Virus record (IMG/VR): IMGVR_UViG_3300031841_002893
Coordinates: 1 to 48,533 of that record
Reading direction: 5' to 3' (one strand)
From: a virus
DNA: 48,533 bases
The notes under the pieces were generated by a model, which saw only the letters and a list, made by a program, of their open reading frames with translations, made no database searches and was not told the DNA's origin. Made by a program: the position numbers and the translations under genes. Below, piece after piece: positions 36,529 to 46,900 of the stretch (positions are counted from its first letter, which is position 1; every line of letters begins with the position of its first letter).

Positions 36529-37133
36529 TGATTAAAAACGTAGTCCTCGACTTCGGACATGGTGGTATAGACGAGGATGGAAACTACACCACAGCACCTA
36601 AAAAGATGCACACCTATGACGATGGTACAGTCGCTCATGAGGGTGTGCTTAATCGTCAAATAGGGGAGCAAATATATAATTGCCTTAAAGAACATCCAAA
36701 TCTTAATGTTGTCTTAACTGTCGGAGTAGATGAGTCTACAGACCTTTCATTGAAAAAAAGAGTTGAGATAGCCAACGAACTTGACCCAAAAAGTACTATC
36801 TTTGTATCTGTGCATTGTAACGCATCTCCATCTCATAACGCAGGTGGGTTTGAGATATTTACGAGCGTAGGAGAAACAGAAAGTGATAAACTTGCAGGAG
36901 AAGTTAGAACAATGGCTAGATTAGCTGTACACCGAGCAGGAATGCGAGATAGGGGTTTAAAAGAATCTAATTTCTTCGTACTACGTAATACAAATTGCAC
37001 AGCAATATTGATTGAGTGTGGTTTTTTTGATTTCAAACCTGATTTCGTTAAACTTAAAGACCCTCGCTTTCAAGGAGACTTAGGTTCGATGATATATACT
37101 GGAATCATAAACTACATTAATGGCAAGAATTGA
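36528..37133 (+). CDS. N-acetylmuramoyl-L-alanine amidase (endolysin)
   Basis: 201 residues, Amidase_3 fold. Zinc ligands H11 (DFGHGG), E38 (HEGVLN) and H96 (SVHCNA) and the catalytic Glu163 (LIECGFF) are all present. Translation starts at a GTG overlapping the previous stop (TAGTG). No signal peptide, so it depends on the upstream holin for access. It cleaves the amide bond between MurNAc and the stem peptide at lysis. Confidence 0.88.
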   Translation: MIKNVVLDFGHGGIDEDGNYTTAPKKMHTYDDGTVAHEGVLNRQIGEQIYNCLKEHPNLNVVLTVGVDESTDLSLKKRVEIANELDPKSTIFVSVHCNASPSHNAGGFEIFTSVGETESDKLAGEVRTMARLAVHRAGMRDRGLKESNFFVLRNTNCTAILIECGFFDFKPDFVKLKDPRFQGDLGSMIYTGIINYINGKN

Positions 37134-40100
37134 AACATACGCATTTGATAGCAACCTAAGTCTTGATGACTTTGTAATTGGTTCAGATGCAGATAACATA
37201 AACGTTACAAGGAACTACCCTTTAGGTAGTATTTTCTCTACATTCAAAACTGGACTTAACCTAGCATCTATAGAGTATACTTTCTCAGATGCTACAGACC
37301 CAGACTTAGATGAATTTGATGCAGGCTATTTTGTTACCAATGGTAATCAAACCGCAGCAACAGCCATTACTTCTATTACATTAAACACACTTGATGGAAA
37401 CGGTATTGATATTACATCTTTACTGGAAGTAATCGATGACCAACCAACTAGTTTTGTACTTAGAGTATTTAAAGCATCTGTCGTAGGACAGGTATTTTAC
37501 TTTGCAATATCAAGTATTGTAGATAACCTAGATGACACATTCACAATAAACGTTACCAACTTTGTAGGTGGTAACTCTTTAATTGATGCCACTACATATA
37601 GTATGGTATTTGACCTTGCAGGTGTACCTTCTATTTACACAGAGACAGACCCTATCTTTACAGCATCAGATGCTTTTGCTATTACATCATCTCAAATAAC
37701 AAACTGGAACACAGCCTTTGGGTGGGGAGACCATTCAAGCGCAGGGTACTTGACAGCATCAGACAATGTTACCATTACAGGAACTTGGAGTTTCGATTCT
37801 GTAAACCAGATACAATTTAACAATACAACCCCTGTACACAGCGAAGGACTAGTCTTCTACGATAATACAAACAATGCCCTTAGTTATTACAACGATGAGC
37901 CAGAGATTACCTTACAAATTGGACAGGAGAACTATATTGCTGTAAGAAACACTACAGGAGTTACAATCCCTAACGGTACAGCAGTATATGTTACTGGTGC
38001 TGTTGGTTTTAGAACAACTGTTGCTCCTGCACAAGCAAACGGTGGTACAACCTCTAGGTGTATTGGTCTCACAACACACGATATAGAAAACAATACAAAT
38101 GGTTACGTTACTACACTTGGTACTGTAAACGACATTGATACTTCTGCCTTTACAGCAGGTGATGAACTGTATCTATCCTCTACCGTTACAGGTAGTTATC
38201 AAAACACTCGACCCACAGGTACGGATGAGGTAGTATCTATTGGGGTCTGTCTTGTATCAAATCCTGCTAATGGTAGTATAAAAGTTATAGCAAGGGCAGA
38301 TTCTGAGACCGCATTAAAGGATATAGCACAGACTGTTACAGGGGCATGGACGTTTAACGAACCACTTGTTGTAGAAGGTTTTAGTATTACATCTGTTAAG
38401 GCTACCACATGGGATTTAGCATATACATGGGGTAACCATGCTGTGGCAGGGTATCTTACCGCAGAGACAGACCCAGTATTTATTGCATCTGACGTATTTG
38501 GTGTTACTACAGCAGATATAAACTCATGGGATTCTGCTTATCAATGGGGTGACCATGATGGGTTATACCTACCTATAGGTGGTGGTACAATGACAGGTAA
38601 TATCAACATGAATGGGTTTGAAATACAACAAGCGTCAAGAGTTGATATAAGGAATACCGTATACGCAGGTACTGATACAATGACTTTTGATTGGGATAGC
38701 ATTAATGACTTCTCTCTTAGGTTATTTGGTGGACAGGGTATTACTTACTCAATTAGTGCAGATAAATGGTTTTACAAAGGTTCGGAGTTAATGAATCTAG
38801 GGAGTACTCAAACAGTATTAGGGGCTATAACCTTTAGTCTAGATGTTACTGTACCTGACGAAGTTTATGGAGTAGGTTGGAATGCATCCTTAGAAGTACC
38901 AACAAAGAATGCTTTATATGATAAGATAGAAACTATAGTACCCACCCTAGAGATGCTATCAACAGGTCTTAATTCTGGTGGAGTATTAAGTATTAATGTA
39001 GATACTACTAAGTTTGACATATCAGCAGGTACTGGTATAATTGTAGACCACAGTACATCACCTCCTACTACCACAAGTGTATCTTGGGGAGCATTTACAG
39101 CCCAAACAGTTACTAACCTAGCCACTCAATTTGCAACAGATATTGCTATCAATGCTGCAGGTGCTATAGTACAGCAGACTAGTTTTACAAACGAAGAATT
39201 AAGAAGTCTTATATTCTTAGGTGGATTAGACCATTCAAATAAAACAAATATTGGTGGTGCATTCTCTATTACAATACCAACTAAAGCTATTGGTTCTGGA
39301 CTTAAAGAATTATCTAAGGCTATAGGTGACTTAAATATAAGTGGTAATATATATTCACCTAATGGAGTAAACCTAAACCTAAACAAAAGTGCAGGTAGTG
39401 TATTTTCTTATGGAAGAAACTTCACGACCAATGTTGATTCCCCTCATGTATTTGCCACAGCAATAGATACTGGTCTTACATTCAATTATGTTTATAATAA
39501 TGGAAGCGGTATCGGTTCTTTTGATGCAGCAACCACAGTAATAAACCCAAATAGTTATGATGTTGGTACAGGTACACTAGCCTCTGTAACCGCAAATAGA
39601 TATACAATACAGAGATTATTACTATTTGGAAACTCTAATAAGACTTTTATACAGTATGGTACTGCCCAGTATGTAAGATTTGAGGATGCACTAGATGCTG
39701 TGCCTAGAGCGCAATTTGAAGCATTAGCAGGTATTAGAAGTGCTATAGTTAGGGGATATCTTATAGTACAACAAGGAGAGACAGACTTAAATAATGCTAC
39801 ATTTCTATCAGCCAATAGATTTGGTTTAGTAGCACCATTAGCAGCAGGTGTTGCTCAAACATTCGATGCACTTACAGATACTAACTTTACGGCAGTTGCC
39901 AAAGGAGATGTTGCTGTGTTTGATGGTACTTCTTGGGTAGACCTTACCGTTGGTGCAAACGATACCGTACTCACAGCCGATAGCGCAACATCCACAGGAG
40001 TTAAGTGGGCAACCTCAATAGCAACCTTAGACGGTCTCACAGATACAACAATCACAGGTGCAGTTAAGGGAGACATATTAGTATACAATGGGTCTGCTTG

Positions 40101-42726
40101 GGTAGACCTTACAGTAGGAACAAACACTCATCTCCTTACAGCAAACTCTGCTACAGCAACAGGACTTGAATGGACAGCCCCACCTACAAGCGCAGTATGG
40201 GGTTCAATTACAGGTACACTATCATCACAGACAGACCTACAATCTGCCTTAGATGCTAAGGTTGACCTTGCAGGTGATACTATGACTGGTGACCTTATCA
40301 TTGATAATGGGGTTACTCAGGAGAATTTAATCCTTGAGCATGGTTTTGTATCTGCTAAAAATGATGCTAATACATGGAGAACAATACTAGGAAATTCCTC
40401 TAGTGCTAGAAATTACTTAGTAGGTGGTAGTAGCATAGATTCAGTCAATACATTAGATACATACCTTAGAATAAGGAGTATTGCAGATGGGGATTTAATT
40501 TTTCAAGAGAATAGCCTAGCACATAAGATATATCACGAGGGAAACCTTACACCTTCTGACTATGTACTAAAAGCAGGTGACACTATGACTGGTGCATTAA
40601 GTTGGACGGTTGCAACTAATTTAGAGTTAAATCAGAATATCACTACTGCTGCTGTGGATGAACAGAAATGGGATTCAGTATTCACCACAACAGGAGTATT
40701 GTCTCATAGGGTAGTAAATGATGCCAACACTGTTGCAACCAGTTACATGGTAGTTAATAGGACAGGAATTACTGTTGACAGTATTGCTTTGAATGCAACT
40801 GATTTGACAACTAGTGGTAATTTTACAGCCACAGGTGATATCAGTGCGTCAGGTAGCTACTACTATGGAGATAGTAAGAGTATGTTCCAATACACAGATG
40901 CATGGCTAAGGCTTAACCCTTCTAATGACTTTACAAATGGGATTTACTGTGGTTCTGGTGTACTCAGGACAGATGGAGAATTACAAGTAGGAGCAAGTGG
41001 AACTAGTTTCAAAGTCACAGCAAGTGGTGCAATGACTGTCTTAGGTACGTCAGTCTTAACAGGACTACTTACAGCAAATGCAGGAGTTGGAACAACATTT
41101 ATAGGATTAGACAGAGGGTCAAGTGTATCAGATGCAACTACTGTCTTCTCTGGGGTATCTGCACCTGCAAACTCTATTGTAGTAGCCTCAAATACCACAG
41201 GCTCAACAGGCTATCCTTCTGCATTTGGTCAAGGAATGTATGTTAGAGGTGCAAGTGAGCCAAGAGACTTTGCATTTTGGAGAAACAACTCAGACAATAA
41301 CTCTGGTCTTTATGCAGGTCATAAGAGTGGTTCAACATGGGTCTGGAACAAACTATGGCACGCAGGAAATGATGGAATAGGCAGTGGTCTGGATGCAGAC
41401 AAGATTCATAACTTTGGGCGTACCGCTTCAGGAGACAGGTGGGGAAATTTCGTAATAAATGAAACAAGTGGGGTTATAGAGATAGGTAGGTATATTGATT
41501 TCCATAATACAGATGGAGATACCTCAGACAATACAGGAAGATTAGATAACAACGCAAATGGTGTATTAAGATGGACATCAACTAGTGCCACAGACATGAT
41601 AGAGGTGTATAATTCCAGTACTGAATATGCACAATTAGCAGCCAATGCCTCTGGTGGGTATTTAATTCTATCAGATGATGCATTAACTAATACTATTATA
41701 AGAGGTTATGGAGACTCAGAATTTTATGGTGGTGGAGTATATACAAAGGGTTCACTTGGTGGCATAGGTACAGAGCACACAATAGGCTCATCCTTTCAAT
41801 TATTCTCAGTAGGTGGTGGAAATTACCACTCAACAGGGTCTTCAGTTACAGGTACTATAAGGGTAAGAATACCTACAGCAGCAAGGAATACAAATGACAT
41901 GGTGCAATTTAGTGTCATGATTAATGACTATGCAGGTGGAGATGGTGGTGGTGAAACAGTATCTGTTGATATAATAGGCTATGCTCATGCATCTGGGTGG
42001 GCAAATACTAATGCTACAGTACACACAACCAGAGATGACAGAGACTATGATGTCAGGTTTGCTTATGATGGCTCTTATCATTATGTAGAGATAGGCACAA
42101 TTAGTCAAACATGGGCATATCCACAGGTTTATATTTACAATGTATTTGCAGGATATACAGCTGACATAACTGACTGGGAGCAAGGATGGCAGATTACTGT
42201 TCAGTCCTTCGCATCTGGTACAACAGACCATACAGTAACTGACAATTATCCAACAGCAGGGAGACTTTCAACCAGAGCAGGAAATTTATACTCCACTACC
42301 TCCACTACATACTGGGATATGGACGCTGATAAAGATTTACTTATCAGGGATGTGACTACAACTAGGTTCACATTTGATGTATCTCTGGGTAGATTAACTG
42401 CCACAGAGGATATGTACGCAGTGGATTTTAATCTGTCATCTGATGAGAGACTGAAAAAGAACATTAAACCATTAGAGGACTATAAGGTCACAACCAACTG
42501 GGTTGAGTATGACTGGATTAAAGATGACAAGCATGATATAGGGCTAATAGCACAGGACTTAGAGAAGACAAACCCTGAGTTTGTTAAGACTGCTGAGGAT
42601 GGATATAAGTCAGTCAACTATACCAAGCTATTAATAGCTAAGAACATACAGTTAGAGAATAAAGTTAAAGAACTTGAAGCTAGAATGGACAGATTAGAAA
42701 CATTATTAACTATAGGATTAAATTAA
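37120..42726 (+). CDS. giant tail-fibre-type protein with S74 intramolecular chaperone
   Basis: 1868 residues. The N terminus (MARIETYAFDSNLSLDDFVIG) matches that of the 654-residue protein at 43166, a probable virion anchor. The long middle holds tandem motifs: an ETDPIF...SWxxAYxWGDH unit at residues about 173-217 and 427-480, and a KGDxxVxxGxxWVDLTVG unit repeated at about 912-1024. The last ~100 residues are a Peptidase_S74 chaperone: SSDERLKKNIKPL (about 1772-1785), YDWIKDDKHDIGLIAQDLE and a C-terminal coiled coil; it trimerises the fibre and then cuts itself off. Overlaps the amidase by 14 bases. Confidence 0.85.
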   Translation: MARIETYAFDSNLSLDDFVIGSDADNINVTRNYPLGSIFSTFKTGLNLASIEYTFSDATDPDLDEFDAGYFVTNGNQTAATAITSITLNTLDGNGIDITSLLEVIDDQPTSFVLRVFKASVVGQVFYFAISSIVDNLDDTFTINVTNFVGGNSLIDATTYSMVFDLAGVPSIYTETDPIFTASDAFAITSSQITNWNTAFGWGDHSSAGYLTASDNVTITGTWSFDSVNQIQFNNTTPVHSEGLVFYDNTNNALSYYNDEPEITLQIGQENYIAVRNTTGVTIPNGTAVYVTGAVGFRTTVAPAQANGGTTSRCIGLTTHDIENNTNGYVTTLGTVNDIDTSAFTAGDELYLSSTVTGSYQNTRPTGTDEVVSIGVCLVSNPANGSIKVIARADSETALKDIAQTVTGAWTFNEPLVVEGFSITSVKATTWDLAYTWGNHAVAGYLTAETDPVFIASDVFGVTTADINSWDSAYQWGDHDGLYLPIGGGTMTGNINMNGFEIQQASRVDIRNTVYAGTDTMTFDWDSINDFSLRLFGGQGITYSISADKWFYKGSELMNLGSTQTVLGAITFSLDVTVPDEVYGVGWNASLEVPTKNALYDKIETIVPTLEMLSTGLNSGGVLSINVDTTKFDISAGTGIIVDHSTSPPTTTSVSWGAFTAQTVTNLATQFATDIAINAAGAIVQQTSFTNEELRSLIFLGGLDHSNKTNIGGAFSITIPTKAIGSGLKELSKAIGDLNISGNIYSPNGVNLNLNKSAGSVFSYGRNFTTNVDSPHVFATAIDTGLTFNYVYNNGSGIGSFDAATTVINPNSYDVGTGTLASVTANRYTIQRLLLFGNSNKTFIQYGTAQYVRFEDALDAVPRAQFEALAGIRSAIVRGYLIVQQGETDLNNATFLSANRFGLVAPLAAGVAQTFDALTDTNFTAVAKGDVAVFDGTSWVDLTVGANDTVLTADSATSTGVKWATSIATLDGLTDTTITGAVKGDILVYNGSAWVDLTVGTNTHLLTANSATATGLEWTAPPTSAVWGSITGTLSSQTDLQSALDAKVDLAGDTMTGDLIIDNGVTQENLILEHGFVSAKNDANTWRTILGNSSSARNYLVGGSSIDSVNTLDTYLRIRSIADGDLIFQENSLAHKIYHEGNLTPSDYVLKAGDTMTGALSWTVATNLELNQNITTAAVDEQKWDSVFTTTGVLSHRVVNDANTVATSYMVVNRTGITVDSIALNATDLTTSGNFTATGDISASGSYYYGDSKSMFQYTDAWLRLNPSNDFTNGIYCGSGVLRTDGELQVGASGTSFKVTASGAMTVLGTSVLTGLLTANAGVGTTFIGLDRGSSVSDATTVFSGVSAPANSIVVASNTTGSTGYPSAFGQGMYVRGASEPRDFAFWRNNSDNNSGLYAGHKSGSTWVWNKLWHAGNDGIGSGLDADKIHNFGRTASGDRWGNFVINETSGVIEIGRYIDFHNTDGDTSDNTGRLDNNANGVLRWTSTSATDMIEVYNSSTEYAQLAANASGGYLILSDDALTNTIIRGYGDSEFYGGGVYTKGSLGGIGTEHTIGSSFQLFSVGGGNYHSTGSSVTGTIRVRIPTAARNTNDMVQFSVMINDYAGGDGGGETVSVDIIGYAHASGWANTNATVHTTRDDRDYDVRFAYDGSYHYVEIGTISQTWAYPQVYIYNVFAGYTADITDWEQGWQITVQSFASGTTDHTVTDNYPTAGRLSTRAGNLYSTTSTTYWDMDADKDLLIRDVTTTRFTFDVSLGRLTATEDMYAVDFNLSSDERLKKNIKPLEDYKVTTNWVEYDWIKDDKHDIGLIAQDLEKTNPEFVKTAEDGYKSVNYTKLLIAKNIQLENKVKELEARMDRLETLLTIGLN

Positions 42727-42727
42727 T

Positions 42728-43141
42728 ATGCCAGTACCAGATACATTTACATTTAGCTTACAAGACGTAGTGACTGAGATAGGCTCAGGGAGTAGCTTAG
42801 TAAACTGCTTTGCTAATGCTAAGGTTACAGGGTTTGACCCTCTCTATGGCTCATCTACCTCAACTAAATTACAGGCATTTAGAAACTATGACCATAGTGT
42901 TGCAGTACCATTTGCACAGGAGTTAGGATTTAATGCTAGTAGTTCCACAAATGCATGTTCAGCCACGCCTAGTACTTACTGGACAAATGAGGGTACTACA
43001 TTTTTAGATAGTACTGATATATGGGATGATGAACTAGGTACTAGTCACGCAGCTGCAGGATTTTATTCTAATGGTGCAAAATATAGAGAGTGGAATGGTG
43101 CTGCGTGGGTATCATCAGGACTCTGCGGTGGTGGTGCATAA
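42728..43141 (+). CDS. small tail/fibre-associated protein
   Basis: 137 residues. MPVPDTFTFSLQDVVTEIG, then LVNCFANAKVTGFDPLYG and FRNYDHS form a pattern common in small proteins near tail-fibre genes of Bacteroidota phages. The second half is Ser/Thr/Gly/Trp-rich and ends LCGGGA. It starts one base after the fibre stop, so it is co-translated. Confidence 0.6.
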   Translation: MPVPDTFTFSLQDVVTEIGSGSSLVNCFANAKVTGFDPLYGSSTSTKLQAFRNYDHSVAVPFAQELGFNASSSTNACSATPSTYWTNEGTTFLDSTDIWDDELGTSHAAAGFYSNGAKYREWNGAAWVSSGLCGGGA

Positions 43142-43165
43142 TAATTAATAACTTAAAACTTTAAA

Positions 43166-45130
43166 ATGGCAAGAATAGAAACATATAATTTTGACACAGC
43201 AGTATCAGTAAACGATTATGTAATCGGTACAGATGGTGACTCTCTGAATGCAACAAAGAATTATAAGGTTCTTACATTCTTAGATTATCTAGGTACTCAA
43301 TATAATCTAAACTCAACAGACTTGTTATTTAATTACAATGATGTAGTAAGTACTGCTGTTGGGGATGGAGAGGTGTCTACCAACAATTACGCAGATGGTA
43401 CTATACTTATGTCTGGCGTTACTAATATATATGTTTCTAAACTGACAGCTTTTGGACAACTTGTTGATGATATAATAAACACCATAGGTACAAACACCCT
43501 ATCTATTATGTTTGCCGACATGGGTAATAGAAATAACTTAGGGTTATTTAATGTAGTAAGCACAGCAGACGTAGATGCAAATACTATTAATATTACTGTA
43601 ACAGTCACAACCTCATCTGGTTCATTAACTGCAGGTAAAGTAATGGGGGTTCGTATTGTAGGTGAAGGTGGTGGAGGTGCTGTTGATTCTGTTTTTGGGA
43701 GAACTGGCGCAGTAACTGCCGAAGTTGGTGATTATAGTGCTTTCTATGGTCAATTAGGGGCAACAAATACTTGGACTGGTACAAACAACTTTGAAGGCTT
43801 TACAATATTTAAAAACATAGTTCAAATAAATCATCCATCAAATGATGATTTGAATATTATAAGTTTTCTACCAATAACAACAATGCCTACTGGTACTGAT
43901 AGCGGTGGCGCAGCTACAGAACTTAAAGCAGGTACAGGTGGTGAATTAGTGTGGGAGAGTATAACAGGCAATGGAGCAACAATAATAGACCCTTCTAATT
44001 TAACAGTAGCTAGAACTTTTGCATTACCAGATAGCGATGGTACTATTGCATTAACATCTGATTTAGGAAATTATGTAGATAAGACATCAACTGAAACAGT
44101 GGGTGGTCTTAAATCATTTAGTTCTTCTATACATGCACAGGCAGGTAGAATTATATTTAATGATGATACAGCTACTATTGGATACGCATCAGGAGGCTCT
44201 ATGGGGTATCTTGGACTTAGTCAATACTACTTTCATCAAGACCATGTAACTGTAGCACAAGCTGCAGGTATATTAGATTTTGATAGTCTTACAGTAGATA
44301 GAATATTTACATTTCCAGACACAGCTGGTACTGTAGCTTTAGAAGGAAGTTTTGTAGAGCTTACTGGTAATCAAAGTGTAGGAGGAGCCAAAACATTTAC
44401 TTCTTCTTGTGTATTTGATGCTACTATAAGAATGCCTATTTCTACTAAAGCAGGGGGAGTTACAGGTGTAGGAGGTCTAGGATACATAGCAACTGACCAG
44501 TATATTTTTTATAAAGATGCTGAGGGCAGGGGAATGATATTTGATTTCAGTCTTGTTAGCTCAGGAGCTATTGATAGAACATATACTTTTCAAAATGCAA
44601 ATGGTACTTTAGCATTTACTTCTGATATACCAACAATAAGTGATGTTGCCTATGATGCTACAACATGGAATGCTAACACAGATGGTGCTAGTAAGAACGC
44701 TATAAGGGATAAAATTGTAACAATAGAAGCATCAATAGGGGAGACCTTATCTGTAGCAACTGGTACTTTCACAGACCCTAGTTTTACAGGGGCAGACCCA
44801 GAAATAACTTTAGTAGCAGCACAAGGAGCAGGAAAAATAATACTGGTGAAAGAGTTTGTTGTTACTGCGTCAAACTATACTTGTACAACAGAACCCATTG
44901 ATGTTTCATTTGAATATGGAGGCACTAATGGATTTAGAGGGATGACAGCACCACAAGCCACAAATGGGGATTGGATAGGAGCAGCATCTCTTGGTCTAAA
45001 TGAGCCAGTATCTGTTGTAAACCAATCTGTCACAGTTAGATTATACAGAAACTTAGCTACATCAGAAACAACAACAGGGGATTGGGGAATACAAATAAGA
45101 TACGAAGTAATAGATTTTCCTATAGCATAA
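43166..45130 (+). CDS. second tail-fibre-type protein
   Basis: 654 residues with the same N-terminal anchor as the giant fibre (MARIETYNFDTAVSVNDYVIG). VDSVFGRTGAVTAEVGDYS is a motif common in phage fibres and collagen-free tail proteins. The middle holds repeated YVDKTSTETVGGLKSF / VELTGNQSVGGAKTF units. It ends in a beta-rich domain without S74 signature, possibly the receptor-binding tip. Confidence 0.7.
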   Translation: MARIETYNFDTAVSVNDYVIGTDGDSLNATKNYKVLTFLDYLGTQYNLNSTDLLFNYNDVVSTAVGDGEVSTNNYADGTILMSGVTNIYVSKLTAFGQLVDDIINTIGTNTLSIMFADMGNRNNLGLFNVVSTADVDANTINITVTVTTSSGSLTAGKVMGVRIVGEGGGGAVDSVFGRTGAVTAEVGDYSAFYGQLGATNTWTGTNNFEGFTIFKNIVQINHPSNDDLNIISFLPITTMPTGTDSGGAATELKAGTGGELVWESITGNGATIIDPSNLTVARTFALPDSDGTIALTSDLGNYVDKTSTETVGGLKSFSSSIHAQAGRIIFNDDTATIGYASGGSMGYLGLSQYYFHQDHVTVAQAAGILDFDSLTVDRIFTFPDTAGTVALEGSFVELTGNQSVGGAKTFTSSCVFDATIRMPISTKAGGVTGVGGLGYIATDQYIFYKDAEGRGMIFDFSLVSSGAIDRTYTFQNANGTLAFTSDIPTISDVAYDATTWNANTDGASKNAIRDKIVTIEASIGETLSVATGTFTDPSFTGADPEITLVAAQGAGKIILVKEFVVTASNYTCTTEPIDVSFEYGGTNGFRGMTAPQATNGDWIGAASLGLNEPVSVVNQSVTVRLYRNLATSETTTGDWGIQIRYEVIDFPIA

Positions 45131-45138
45131 GAACGTAG

Positions 45139-45170
45139 TTTGACATATTAAAATATTTATTGTATCTTTG
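45139..45170 (+). promoter_or_regulatory. promoter
   Basis: TTTG 45139-45142, 20 bp, TATCTTTG 45163-45170, 38 bases before the ATG at 45209. Confidence 0.88.
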
Positions 45171-45208
45171 TAATCAATTTAAACGTTTAATCTTAAATAT
45201 AATTGTAA

Positions 45209-45481
45209 ATGGAACATTTAGAAAGACTTTCAAAAGTAGTTCGTTACGCAGGTCTAAACCTGACACCTCAAATCTTAAGTGTATTACTGGACGAGAACGT
45301 CCGTAATTTGGTTGATAAATTGGATGCCTCTTTAAAGGCTAATCCTAATACCGACCTTGACACCGTTGATGCTATCATCAATGAGATTCAAGAAGCTGCT
45401 GTGAAGCAACAAGAGGCTGAGGCTAAGAAAGCTAAGACTAAGGAAGCAAGCGAAAAGAAGCCTACATTAGAAAAAGCATAG
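45209..45481 (+). CDS. 90-residue coiled-coil protein, unknown
   Basis: MEHLERLSKVVRYAGLNL, then an alanine/glutamate/lysine-rich C-terminal helix (EAAVKQQEAEAKKAKTKEA). The last base overlaps the GTG start of the next gene. Confidence 0.6.
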   Translation: MEHLERLSKVVRYAGLNLTPQILSVLLDENVRNLVDKLDASLKANPNTDLDTVDAIINEIQEAAVKQQEAEAKKAKTKEASEKKPTLEKA

Positions 45482-46074
45482 TGAAAAGGCTTGGAACATA
45501 TGTAATAATTGCCCTCATTGCATTAGCTGTGGGGGCTATTGCTTCATCAAAACTGTTCAAGCCAGAACCAGAGATAGTTACAGTTACCAAAACTGATACT
45601 ATTATAAACACACAAATTAAAGAATCTCCAATCAAGTTTGTGGATAGATGGCATAAGGCAGAGCCAATTATAATCAATGTACCAGATGGAACTACAATAG
45701 AACCTACAGACAGTATTTCTGTAGCAACTACAAAGTATGTAGGGAAAGAAGTATTGGATAATGGTACTATAGATTATGAAATCTACGCTGACAGCCTACG
45801 TGCTACTAAATTTACATTAACTACAAACGATACGGTAATCAATACCGTAACAACTATTACCAAAACACTTCCAAGCAAATCCCGACTGTTTATAACAGGT
45901 GGGGTAGAGGGCGCACTTTTTAACAAGGGATTGCCCCAAGCTGCATCACTAGGTCTTATGTATAACAGGAGACAGAAATGGGGAGTTGGTGTTGAGGTAA
46001 GACAAGACTTCACAGGGTTACTCCCACCAGAAAAAGCAACTACAGTAGGTGTGAGAGTGTACATCGGACTTTAA
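45481..46074 (+). CDS. membrane-anchored protein with beta-rich C-terminal domain, unknown
   Basis: 197 residues from a GTG overlapping the previous stop. One N-terminal transmembrane helix (about 5-23, YVIIALIALAVGAIAS) is followed by an acidic, periplasm-exposed linker and a C-terminal part (RLFITGGVEGALFNKG ... VGVRVYIGL) with membrane-barrel-like strands. It could be a spanin-like or tail-associated protein; neither can be shown. Confidence 0.55.
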   Translation: MKRLGTYVIIALIALAVGAIASSKLFKPEPEIVTVTKTDTIINTQIKESPIKFVDRWHKAEPIIINVPDGTTIEPTDSISVATTKYVGKEVLDNGTIDYEIYADSLRATKFTLTTNDTVINTVTTITKTLPSKSRLFITGGVEGALFNKGLPQAASLGLMYNRRQKWGVGVEVRQDFTGLLPPEKATTVGVRVYIGL

Positions 46075-46089
46075 GAAATAAATAATCCT

Positions 46090-46097
46090 TATCTTTG
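46090..46097 (+). promoter_or_regulatory. -7 box before the terminase unit
   Basis: TATCTTTG, 30 bases before the ATG at 46128. The -33 position has no TTTG. Confidence 0.5.
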
Positions 46098-46127
46098 CAA
46101 TAGTATAAATAACTAAAATCTATTGTA

Positions 46128-46343
46128 ATGATTAGAAAAATATCAATAGGCATTGATTATAAAGATGCAATGCACTATACAGTCGGTCAGAGTTTTGGAA
46201 ACATGACTATTGACACAATACTTCAAGTAAATCCAAACTATTACGAAATCTGGGTAAAGAACAGCGATAATGAACTTTCCGTATGGAAAACAATCATTAA
46301 TATGCCGTTGGTTATTGAGAACGACCAAAAAGCGTTTGGATAA
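46128..46343 (+). CDS. 71-residue protein, unknown
   Basis: MIRKISIGIDYKDAMHYTVG, mostly beta strands, with YYEIWVKN in the middle. Last base overlaps the start of the next gene. Possibly a small barrel; no family recognised. Confidence 0.55.
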   Translation: MIRKISIGIDYKDAMHYTVGQSFGNMTIDTILQVNPNYYEIWVKNSDNELSVWKTIINMPLVIENDQKAFG

Positions 46344-46900
46344 TGCAAGCACCGCAGAGTTTTATAGTAACTCCTAAGAATAAGCGGTACAAGTCAGGTA
46401 AGAAAATGGGAAATGTCAATTTTGAGACAGTTACTTCCATTGAGGATGCCAAAGACGTATCGAAGGAGGCTATAGTCGTAGCAGTACCCCTAAACTACAC
46501 AGGGGAAATAGAGGTTGGTGATGAAGTCATAATACACCACAATATCTTTAGAATGTACTTTGACCAAAGAGGTAACATGAGATATTCTCGTGCTTATTTG
46601 TACGATGATAAATATCATGCTATCCCAGAAGAAGTATTTCTATACAAGAAGGGTGATGAGTGGAAAGCTAGTGACGATTCTTGCTTTATAGAGCCAGTTA
46701 CCGAAGACAATATATCAATATTAGAAGGGCAACAGCTACCACACGCAGGTATAGTATTTGCATCAAATGTACACCCAAAAGGAATGGAGATTGGTTTCAC
46801 ACCAGAATCTGAGTATGAAATATGGGTGGATGGTAAGATGTATTACCGCATGCGTAATGTGGATGTATGTATATATGAAAGATTTGAAATGACAGGATAA
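46343..46900 (+). CDS. GroES-like barrel protein, putative second co-chaperonin
   Basis: 185 residues. The N-terminal ~125 residues look like a GroES/gp31-type barrel: APQSFIVTPKNKRYKSGKK, AIVVAVPLNYTGEIEVGDEVIIHH and LYDDKYHAIPEEVFLYK occupy the positions of the GroES VxVGD...V and C-terminal strands. A further ~60 residues follow (EIWVDGKMYYRMRNVD). It sits directly before the terminase. It may be a capsid-folding co-chaperonin, or a head protein with a similar fold. Confidence 0.4.
   Translation: MQAPQSFIVTPKNKRYKSGKKMGNVNFETVTSIEDAKDVSKEAIVVAVPLNYTGEIEVGDEVIIHHNIFRMYFDQRGNMRYSRAYLYDDKYHAIPEEVFLYKKGDEWKASDDSCFIEPVTEDNISILEGQQLPHAGIVFASNVHPKGMEIGFTPESEYEIWVDGKMYYRMRNVDVCIYERFEMTG

Noticed and set aside
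42246-42464. Minus-strand ORFs opposite the fibre genes (here and at about 38.2-42.2 kb)
   Set aside because: They mirror low-complexity fibre codons, have no promoters and overlap fully a strongly supported gene.
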